Shown: positions 54,760-62,899 of the stretch, piece after piece
How the letters are laid out: each line of letters starts with the position of its first letter
Position numbering within the stretch: the first letter of the stretch is position 1
Assembly (NCBI RefSeq): GCF_023078375.1
Contig: NZ_CP095554.1
Location: forward strand, 3,836,501-3,900,500
Reading direction: 5' to 3'
Length of the DNA: 64,000 nucleotides
Origin: Roseomonas gilardii subsp. gilardii
GTDB taxonomy: Bacteria > Pseudomonadota > Alphaproteobacteria > Acetobacterales > Acetobacteraceae
Made by a program: the position numbers and the translations under genes
The notes under the pieces: generated by a model
The model's database searches: none
What the model saw: the letters and a program-made list of their open reading frames with translations, nothing else
Told to the model about the DNA's origin: nothing

Positions 54760-55308
54760 TCAGGCCGACGGCAGCCAGTCGATGTCGTTGAAGCCCCGGT
54801 TGATGTAGCCGCCGTATTCCGCGCTGGACCCCTCGTAGCCGAGCTTGGTCCAGACCTCCTGCTGGTTGTAGAAGGCGACCACGAGATCGGAGCGGACCTT
54901 CCGGAAGAAGGGCGTCCGCTCGATTCCATAGAGCAGCGGCAGCCGGTCGCGCTCCCAGTTCAGGCTGAGATAGTCGTTGCCGCCGTAGCGGACGCCGGAA
55001 TCCGCGTCGAGCCGGTCCACGCCCTCTTCCAGAAGGTTCCGCAGCGCCGTGTCCTTGCCCGCCTTGTCGTCGTAGGGAAGCACGGCGCTGGCATAGAGCC
55101 GGTCGGGGATGCGGTCGTGCGGGTAGATGTCCCGCGCCAGCTTCGCCAGCACCACCAGCGTCCGCGGCCGCAGGTTCCGCGCTTCCGCCGCCCAGCTCGC
55201 CCCGGCGGTGAAAAACGTGGCCGCCACGGCGGCCGCGGGAACCGCCGTGGCGGCGCCCCGCAGGAAGACCCTGCGCGTGGAGCGCAGCCGCTTGTCCACT
55301 TCCCTCAT
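54760..55308 (-). CDS. Gluconate 2-dehydrogenase subunit 3-like protein
   Basis: 182 residues. A Tat signal (STRRVFLRGAATA) leads to a mature protein with TLVVLAKLARDIYPHDRIPD and PLLYGIERTPFFRKVRSDLV, the small-subunit layout that pairs with GMC flavoproteins. The GMC partner has no visible signal peptide, so the complex may be carried out together by this signal (inference). Confidence 0.85.
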   Translation of the reverse strand: MREVDKRLRSTRRVFLRGAATAVPAAAVAATFFTAGASWAAEARNLRPRTLVVLAKLARDIYPHDRIPDRLYASAVLPYDDKAGKDTALRNLLEEGVDRLDADSGVRYGGNDYLSLNWERDRLPLLYGIERTPFFRKVRSDLVVAFYNQQEVWTKLGYEGSSAEYGGYINRGFNDIDWLPSA

Positions 55309-55368
55309 TCTCGTCTCCTCCCTGTGCCGGGGCTGTTTCCGCTGCCTTCGGCCCGTCAGACACTCACA

Positions 55369-55764
55369 TCAGCGGAAGCGGCCCCCCCGCTGCAACACCT
55401 CGATCCGGTAGCCATCCGGGTCCTGGACGAAGAAGAACCGCGCCAGCGGCCTGCCCTCGTGCTTCAGCTCCTTCAGCGGCAGCGGCGAGAGGCCCTCGCG
55501 CTCGAAGCGCGCATGCTCGGCCTCCAGGTCCTCCACCGAGACGGCGAGATGGCCGTAGCCGTCGCCGAGCTGGTAGGGCTCCGTCCGGCCGTCGTTGACC
55601 GTCAGCTCCAGCTCGAACTCGCTGTCCGGGTTGCTCAGATAGATCAGCGTGAAGCCGTCGAAGGCCAGCCGCTCCGCCACCTCCAGCCCGAAGGCACGGC
55701 GATAGAAGTCGAGCGAGCGCGCCTCGTCGCGCACCCGGATCATGCTGTGGATGGGCTTGGCCAT
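55369..55764 (-). CDS. gloA: Glyoxalase I-like VOC enzyme
   Basis: 131 residues. The fold and metal-ligand pattern match GloA: His in PIHSMIRV, Glu in FELELT, His in YGHLAVS and Glu in YRIEVL. A role in methylglyoxal disposal is likely from this full set. It starts inside the cytochrome gene's stop (TGATG) and lies 60 bases before the Tat subunit gene. Confidence 0.78.
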   Translation of the reverse strand: MAKPIHSMIRVRDEARSLDFYRRAFGLEVAERLAFDGFTLIYLSNPDSEFELELTVNDGRTEPYQLGDGYGHLAVSVEDLEAEHARFEREGLSPLPLKELKHEGRPLARFFFVQDPDGYRIEVLQRGGRFR

Positions 55765-56174
55765 CAGTTCCCCTCTTTCAGCCAGTCGATGATCGCCCCG
55801 CGGATGGCGGGGTTGGCTTGCCGATACGGCATCACCGAGCCGGGCACGAGCTTGGCGCTGTCCGCCAGCCAGGCATCCAGGGTCGCGGCATCCCAGCGGA
55901 TCTCCGAACCCGCCAGGGCGGGCGAGTAGCGGAAGCCCTCCTGCTTGCCGGCCACGCGGCCGACCACGCCGTGCAGGTTCGGCCCCTGCCGGTTCGGCTC
56001 GCCAGCCCCGGCGGTGTGGCAGACGCCGCATTGCCGCTTGAACAGCGTCGCCCCGTCAGGGGCCGCCGGCGCCTGCGCCCGCCCTGCCCCCGGGGCCATG
56101 AGCACGGCCAGGAGGGCCGCGAGGCAGGCCGCCACCGAAAGGGCGCCCGGCGCCCGGATTTCCATGCGTCTCAT
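55764..56174 (-). CDS. Periplasmic class I cytochrome c
   Basis: 136 residues. A signal peptide ends GAGRAQA; the haem motif CGVCH is at 49-53, and Met115 in VMPYR is the likely axial ligand. It is a short mono-haem electron carrier. Its place at the head of the gloA, Tat subunit and GMC genes suggests it accepts electrons from the flavoenzyme, which is inference. Confidence 0.85.
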   Translation of the reverse strand: MRRMEIRAPGALSVAACLAALLAVLMAPGAGRAQAPAAPDGATLFKRQCGVCHTAGAGEPNRQGPNLHGVVGRVAGKQEGFRYSPALAGSEIRWDAATLDAWLADSAKLVPGSVMPYRQANPAIRGAIIDWLKEGN

Positions 56175-56217
56175 TCCGCCGGGAAGACTAGGGCCCGGCG
56201 GCGGGGCGCGGGTGGTA

Positions 56218-56571
56218 TCAGGCTATAGCGTAGTCGCGCAGCCCGTTTTGCCGCAGCCGGGGCTTTGCCGTCCCATCCGCCACCCCATCGGCCAAGCTGG
56301 GATCATGCCCCTGCCGCCGCATCAGCCACAGGGTGCAGGTCACCCGCAGCAGCGAGGCGAAGTTCCCGACCTCCCCGCGGCGCTCCAGCACCTCGTCATG
56401 CAGGCTGGAGACGAAGCGCCCCACCGTGCTGCCTTCCGCGGCCGCGATCTGTCCGAGGATGTCCCAGAAGGCGGATTCCAGGCGGATGCTGGTACAGTGC
56501 CCGTTCAGACGCACGGCCCGCGTTTCGCAGGCATAGGTCTCGGGCTCCTGGGATGCGTAGAGATTGCACAT
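56218..56571 (-). CDS. Ribbon-helix-helix domain protein
   Basis: 117 residues with AVRLNGHCTSIRLESAFWDILGQIAAAEGSTVGRFVSSL (about 19-57), the RHH_4-type DNA-binding fold. A Lys/Arg-light tail follows. It may be a regulator, but no target site is apparent. The coding start MCNLYASQEP is the only good ATG. Confidence 0.75.
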   Translation of the reverse strand: MCNLYASQEPETYACETRAVRLNGHCTSIRLESAFWDILGQIAAAEGSTVGRFVSSLHDEVLERRGEVGNFASLLRVTCTLWLMRRQGHDPSLADGVADGTAKPRLRQNGLRDYAIA

Positions 56572-56994
56572 GGACGCGGCGCTCCTGCTGGCCCGGGCCC
56601 GTTTCCGGCCCTTGGCCCGTCATCCTGACGTGAGGCGCGGCGGATGCAACGCAAGACCTGTCATGGGCGGAAGCACGGCGGATGAGAAATCCGTCATCCG
56701 GGTCTGGCGCGGGGTGGTGGTCCTGTCCTCGCATCCGCCGTCCGGAGAAAATATCCTCCCCCGATCCCCGATCCCCGATCCCCGATCCCCAGGCCAGCCG
56801 TGCCATCGTCGAGGAGCGCCGCCACCGTCGTCCGCTCCCAGGTCCGGGGCACGCAGCCTCCTCGCGGGCAAAGGGAGGGCCAGGGCGTGGCCCGCCGGGG
56901 GGGGAACAGGGAAGAGGAGGCCCCGCCCGCCCGTGGCGGCAACAGGATCTCGCGCCGGACAGCACCGCCGGAACGGGCTTGGCCGCTGGCGCCC
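56572..56994. other. 423-base region without a gene
   Basis: No believable frame. It contains a 7-bp tandem repeat at 56759-56790. I see no RNA or terminator structure that I can defend. Confidence 0.5.
56759..56790. repeat. CCCCGAT tandem repeat
   Basis: Four exact copies of CCCCGAT plus CCCC. This is a simple 7-bp tandem array that could vary in copy number. It lies in the gene-free stretch between the RHH gene and the GNAT gene. Confidence 0.8.
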
Positions 56995-57579
56995 TCAGCC
57001 CCGCCCGCGCAGCCAGGACGGCACGGAAAGCCCGGCGGAATCCGGCACGGGCCATTCCTCCCGCACCCGGCGCAGCGGCACGAAGCCCGCCGCGACATAG
57101 TTCGGCAGCGCGCGCGGATGGTCGGCGGTGCAGGTGTTCACCGTCAGCACGTCGCAGCCCTCGCCCCAGGCCGTGTCCACCGCATGGCGGAGGAAGGCCT
57201 TGCCCAGCCCCTGCCCCACCGCATGCGGCATCAGCCCGAAATAGGACAGGTTGATGCCACGGTTCGCCCGCCGCTCCAGCTCGTAGAAGCCCGCCGGCTC
57301 CCCGTCGCGATAGAGCACGTGGATGGAGATGGCGGGGCTGGCCAGGACCTCCCGCAGATGGCTGTCCGGCACGGTGCGCCGGAACCACCAGAGATATTCC
57401 CCACCCACCGTGTCGTAGAGATAGCGGTAGAAGGGCACCGTGCAGCGCGCCGCCCGCTCCACCCGCACCTCCCCGGGAAGGGGCCGCGCGGGGGTGGCGG
57501 GCGGGCGGTCCATGCGCAGGAAGGTGACTTCCACCGTCACCGGCGTGATGCCATGCGGCCCCAGCGCGCGGACCGACAT
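56995..57579 (-). CDS. GNAT-family acetyltransferase after rpoD
   Basis: 194 residues. [11 protein letters not shown] and [20 protein letters not shown] open the domain, and the acetyl-CoA loop is [37 protein letters not shown] follows. It begins 2 bases after the rpoD stop (TGA-GG-ATG), so it is probably cotranscribed. The substrate is unknown. Confidence 0.82.
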   Translation of the reverse strand: MSVRALGPHGITPVTVEVTFLRMDRPPATPARPLPGEVRVERAARCTVPFYRYLYDTVGGEYLWWFRRTVPDSHLREVLASPAISIHVLYRDGEPAGFYELERRANRGINLSYFGLMPHAVGQGLGKAFLRHAVDTAWGEGCDVLTVNTCTADHPRALPNYVAAGFVPLRRVREEWPVPDSAGLSVPSWLRGRG

Positions 57580-57581
57580 CC

Positions 57582-59504
<1,923 letters not shown>

Positions 59505-59635
59505 TCCGAGCCTCCGAAAGGCGCGGAGCCCCGGCACCTGACCGCCGGGGACACCCACGCAAATTGCCTCTACCCTACAGGACCCGCCCGCTCCCCGGCC
59601 GCCGCGCGCGGCTCACGGGGGGATGGGTCCAATCC

Positions 59636-61525
59636 TCACAGCCCGTCCAGGCCGGTCTCCCCGCGCTGGACGGCGTCCAACGCCTCCTTCAGACGGTAGG
59701 CCCGCCGCTCGGCCGCCGGATCGTTCGTCGCGATCCAGTCCTCCAGAGCCAGGCGCCGGTCCTCGATCAAGGCGTCCTTTCCCCGCAGCAGGGCATAGAA
59801 GTGCCACCACGCGGCCAAAACCTCCGCCGGCTGGGCCTCCGGCCGCGCCGCCGCCGGCAATCCGGTCGCGCGCGTCGCCCAGGCATGGGCCTCCCCCAGC
59901 TCAGCCGCGTGCAGGTGGGCGAGCAGAGTCGCGCTGTCAAGCGTTCGTGAGCCCCCCGGGGAGGAGCCATGCCAGCCGAGCAATCCCTGCCGCAAGGCGT
60001 GGCAGGGGCCGGGCGGCAGTTCCAGCAGGGCGCAGGCCTCCTCCACCTCGTCCAGCACCCAGGGATGGGCGAGGATGATCGCCATCAGGCAACGCGCCTG
60101 TTCCAGCCGCGCGGCATCGGCATCCACCGGCCGGCGCTCGATCCGCACCGGCGGCGGGCGGCCGAAGCGGGCGCCATTCCGCCCGCCCTGCCAGCCCCCT
60201 TCCCCGCCCCGCCTCGCGGTGGGAGCGGCACCAGGGCCCCCGCCGGGGGCGAAGCCGGGCCGGTTGCGCGACCGGGTGGCGAAGAAGCGGTCGAACAGGG
60301 CCGAGCGGTATTCCGAGGCCAGGGCCTTGTCCGGGATCTTCGCCGCCGCGGCCGCGAGGTCGTTGCGCAGCGCCGCGCGCTGCTCCGGCGTGCCCGAGGA
60401 GCGGCCGGCATCCAGGATGTCGTAGAGCGATTCGTGCAGCGGCCGCGCCTTGTCCAGCACCGCCTGGAAGGCGGCCGGCCCCTGCTTCAGCACCAGCGTG
60501 TCGGGGTCCTCCCCCGCCGGCAGGGTGGCGAAGCGCAGGGAACGTTCGGGCGAGAGCAGCGGCAGCGCGATCTCGGCCGTGCGGGCCGCCGCGCGCGCCC
60601 CGGCCGCGTCGCCGTCGAAGCAGAGGACCGGTTCGGGAGACGCTCTCCACATCTCCCCCAGTTGGTCTTCCGTCAGCGCGGTTCCCAGGGGGGCCACGGC
60701 GCCGTCGAAGCCCGCCTGGTGCAGGGCGATCACATCCATGTAACCCTCCACCGCCACGAGCACCCGGCCCCGGAACGCCGCCTCCCGCGCCAGATCGAAG
60801 CCGTAGAGGTTGCGCCGCTTCGAGAAGAGTTCGGTTTCCGGCCCGTTCAGGTATTTCGGCTGCCCGTCGCCCAGGATGCGGCCGCCGAAGGAGACGATCC
60901 GCCCCCGCCGGTCGCGGATGGGGAACATGACGCGGTTGAAGAAGAAGCCGCTGTATCCGCCGTCACGTTCGTTGGCCCGCAGCAGCCCGGTCTCGGCCAG
61001 CCGCGCCGCCTCCACCCCCAGTTCCTTCATCGCCGCCGCCAGCGCCCCGCGCGAGGAGCCGGACCAGCCCAGGCCGAAGCGGTCGATCGTGTCCTCGCTC
61101 AGCCCCCGGCGGCGCAGGTAGTCCAGCGCCTCCCGCCCCTCGGCCTCGCGCAGCCAGCGGCGCATCACGCCGCAGGCCGCCTCCATGACCTCGTGCAGGT
61201 CGCGCGCCCGGGCCTCCCGCTCCACCTGGCGGGGGCTTTCCCTGGGTACTTCCAGCCCGGCCTCGCCCGCCAGCCGCTCCACCGCGTCACGGAAGCTCGC
61301 CCCCTCCGTGCCCATGACGAAGGACAGGGCATCGCCATGCGCGCCACAGCCGAAGCAGTGGTAGTGGTCGTCATAGACATAGAAGGAGGGCGTCTTCTCG
61401 TTGTGGAAGGGGCAGCACCCTTTCCACTGGCGCCCGTTGCGCGTGAGCTTGACCCGCCGCCCCACCAGGGAGGGCAGCGGCGTCCGGGCGCGGAGTTCTT
61501 CCAGAAAGGCGGGCGGGAGGGCGAT
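59636..61525 (-). CDS. dnaG: DNA primase DnaG, with an ATC start codon
   Basis: Makes RNA primers for replication. The 629 residues show the zinc domain (CPFH then CFGCGAHGDA), the RNA-polymerase domain, and the Toprim site with VEGYMDV and the DxD of CFDGDAAG. The family start ALPPAFLEELRART precedes the zinc motif. In frame there is no ATG, GTG or TTG between an upstream stop and position 61465, but ATC at 61525-61523 has an ideal ribosome site. Starting at GTG 61465 would cut off the conserved first 20 residues. The alternative is a sequence error at the start codon. Confidence 0.9.
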   Translation of the reverse strand: MALPPAFLEELRARTPLPSLVGRRVKLTRNGRQWKGCCPFHNEKTPSFYVYDDHYHCFGCGAHGDALSFVMGTEGASFRDAVERLAGEAGLEVPRESPRQVEREARARDLHEVMEAACGVMRRWLREAEGREALDYLRRRGLSEDTIDRFGLGWSGSSRGALAAAMKELGVEAARLAETGLLRANERDGGYSGFFFNRVMFPIRDRRGRIVSFGGRILGDGQPKYLNGPETELFSKRRNLYGFDLAREAAFRGRVLVAVEGYMDVIALHQAGFDGAVAPLGTALTEDQLGEMWRASPEPVLCFDGDAAGARAAARTAEIALPLLSPERSLRFATLPAGEDPDTLVLKQGPAAFQAVLDKARPLHESLYDILDAGRSSGTPEQRAALRNDLAAAAAKIPDKALASEYRSALFDRFFATRSRNRPGFAPGGGPGAAPTARRGGEGGWQGGRNGARFGRPPPVRIERRPVDADAARLEQARCLMAIILAHPWVLDEVEEACALLELPPGPCHALRQGLLGWHGSSPGGSRTLDSATLLAHLHAAELGEAHAWATRATGLPAAARPEAQPAEVLAAWWHFYALLRGKDALIEDRRLALEDWIATNDPAAERRAYRLKEALDAVQRGETGLDGL

Positions 61526-61538
61526 CGCCTCCTCCTTT
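61526..61538 (-). promoter_or_regulatory. Ribosome binding site that sets the dnaG start
   Basis: On the minus strand AAAGGAGG is followed by AGGCG and then ATC. AGGAGG, with a 5-base spacer, is as strong as a Shine-Dalgarno can be here, and no canonical start codon lies within reach. Confidence 0.8.
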
Positions 61539-61552
61539 GCGGGTCGTCGTTG

Positions 61553-61727
61553 CGGATCGGCCTCTATAGTAGGTTTATCGTAGGTTTTGACCTACGAGGC
61601 GCAGCCGGGTTCAGACCCGCCTGGGCTGCACCGCCCCGTGCAGGTCGGATCAGCCTCTATAGTAGGCTTGTCGTAGGTTTTGACCTACGGGGCGCAGTCA
61701 GGTTCAGCCTCGTCCGGCTTGCACCAC
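61553..61727. repeat. Two ~80-bp direct repeats, 93-bp period, each with a hairpin
   Basis: Copies begin at 61553 and 61646. The core CCTCTATAGTAGGYTTRTCG plus GTAGGTTTTGACCTACG differs at only a few bases. Each copy holds the hairpin CGTAGGT-TTTG-ACCTACG (61579-61596 and 61672-61689). In the frame that reads both copies in step most differences change amino acids, so selection on a protein is unlikely. Confidence 0.85.
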
Positions 61728-61836
61728 CGCCTCCGAAAACCGCCAGCCCGCCCCAGCTTTCGCCCCGCTGCCGCGTTGTGTGCGGGTGGCCGGGGCACCC
61801 CGCCCGGTCCGCGCGGCAAGATAACGGAGGCGCCAC

Positions 61837-62232
61837 ATGGCCCTGGAAATTCCCCACAACGCCCTGATCCTGGTAGCCGACGGCGCCAAGGCGCTGCTGC
61901 TCCGCAACACCGGGCGCAATGGCGAGATCACCCTGCGCGAGGAAAGCCGCCTTTCCCCCGATTTCGGCGCACAGGGCCCGTCCGGCGCCCGCCCCGAGGA
62001 CCAGTCGCCCAAGGAGACCGGCGAGGCCACCTTCGCCAAGCAGATCGCCCAGACGCTCCAGGCCATGAAGCTCCAGAACGGCTTCGAAGCCCTGGTGGTG
62101 GTGGCCGACCCGCAGACCCTGGGGCAGCTTCGCGAGGCGATGCACAAGGCGGTCGAGTCGAGCGTCGTGAAGTCGCTGGACAAGGACCTGACCGGCCACA
62201 CGCCGGAGGAGATCGCCGCGGCGCTGCGCTGA
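61837..62232 (+). CDS. Host-attachment-family protein
   Basis: 131 residues: HNALILVADGAKALLLRN at the N terminus, the acidic insert GARPEDQSPKETGEATFAK, then FEALVVVADPQTLGQLREAM and KDLTGHTPEEIAAAL. This is the Host_attach family (first described as needed for Agrobacterium attachment), whose biochemistry is unsettled. GGAGG lies upstream of the ATG. Confidence 0.82.
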   Translation: MALEIPHNALILVADGAKALLLRNTGRNGEITLREESRLSPDFGAQGPSGARPEDQSPKETGEATFAKQIAQTLQAMKLQNGFEALVVVADPQTLGQLREAMHKAVESSVVKSLDKDLTGHTPEEIAAALR

Positions 62233-62241
62233 ATCCTGCGG

Positions 62242-62268
62242 GGAAAAGGCGGCCCAGCCGCCTTTTCC
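62242..62268. terminator. Bidirectional terminator between convergent genes
   Basis: GGAAAAGGCGGC and GCCGCCTTTTCC form a 12-bp stem around CCA. The AAAA/TTTT tract sits inside the stem, so the T-rich 3' end of each transcript is part of the hairpin. Confidence 0.75.
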
Positions 62269-62279
62269 GGGAAGGCCGG

Positions 62280-62738
62280 TCAGCCGCCCAGCTTCGCCTT
62301 CACGATCGGGCCGACCTTGGCCATGTCCAGCGTGGCCGCGTGTTTCGCCTTCAGCGCCGCCATCACCTTGCCCATCTCCTTGATGGAGCCGGCCCCGGTC
62401 TCGGCGATCGCCGCCTCCACCGCCGCCGTGGTCGCGGCCTCATCCATCTGCTGCGGCAGGAAGCCCTCGATCACCGCGATCTCGGCCTCCTCCTTCGCCG
62501 CCAGTTCGGGACGGTTGCCCTGGCGGTACATCTCCACGCTCTCGCGCCGGCTCTTCGCCATGCCGCGCAGCATGGCGACGATCTGCTCGTCCGGCACCTT
62601 GTCCACGCCCGAGGGGCGCGCGGCGATGTCGGTGTCCTTCAGCTTCGCCATGATCATGCGCAGCGTGGAGGTGCGGGCGGCATCGCCCGCGCGCATGGAG
62701 GCCTTGAGTTCCTCAGTGAATCGGCTGCGAAGGTCCAT
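62280..62738 (-). CDS. GatB/YqeY-domain protein
   Basis: 152 residues, a standalone version of the tail domain of GatB. MDLRSRFTEELKASMRAGDAARTSTLRMI opens it, followed by QGNRPELAAKEEAEIAVIEGFLPQQM and GKVMAALKAKH. A role in tRNA amidation is inferred from family only. The ATG at 62738 has GAAGGAGAGG upstream. In alphaproteobacteria this gene often precedes dnaG, as here. Confidence 0.9.
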   Translation of the reverse strand: MDLRSRFTEELKASMRAGDAARTSTLRMIMAKLKDTDIAARPSGVDKVPDEQIVAMLRGMAKSRRESVEMYRQGNRPELAAKEEAEIAVIEGFLPQQMDEAATTAAVEAAIAETGAGSIKEMGKVMAALKAKHAATLDMAKVGPIVKAKLGG

Positions 62739-62829
62739 CAGGCCCTCTCCTTCCTGTTCTGGCGTCATCCGGCCGGCCCCCGTGCCGGACGGGCGGAAAC
62801 TTCCCACCCGCTCGCCGGGAAAACGGTGT

Positions 62830-62846
62830 TGGGAAATTTCTTCCCA
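62830..62846. promoter_or_regulatory. Inverted repeat 1 upstream of carA
   Basis: TGGGAAATTTCTTCCCA: 6-bp arms and a 5-base centre. It has the same arms as the repeat at 62871, with centres 41 bp apart, about four helical turns. Confidence 0.75.
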
Positions 62847-62864
62847 GGCTCACGCGGGATTTCT

Positions 62865-62893
62865 TTGACTTGGGAAACCACTTCCCAGATAAC
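62865..62893 (+). promoter_or_regulatory. Predicted carA promoter
   Basis: TTGACT (62865-62870) and GATAAC (62888-62893) are separated by exactly 17 bases, the inverted repeat at 62871-62887. The expected start point is about 62900, the A of the ATG, so the mRNA would have no leader. Confidence 0.65.
62871..62887. promoter_or_regulatory. Inverted repeat 2 inside the carA promoter
   Basis: TGGGAAACCACTTCCCA: 6-bp arms identical to repeat 1. It fills the promoter spacer, so a bound protein would block RNA polymerase. Confidence 0.75.
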
Positions 62894-62899
62894 CCCGCC

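Larger units (their letters stand above)
61526..61836. other. Non-coding region between dnaG and the host-attachment gene
   Basis: About 310 bases between divergent genes. It holds two near-identical 80-base repeats, and it probably contains the dnaG promoter on the minus strand and that of the next gene on the plus strand. No convincing hexamers could be assigned. Confidence 0.6.

Noticed and set aside
59969-61867. A 632-residue plus-strand frame over dnaG
   Set aside because: Shadow of dnaG; its end shows the 31-residue repeat only because the DNA repeat period is 93.
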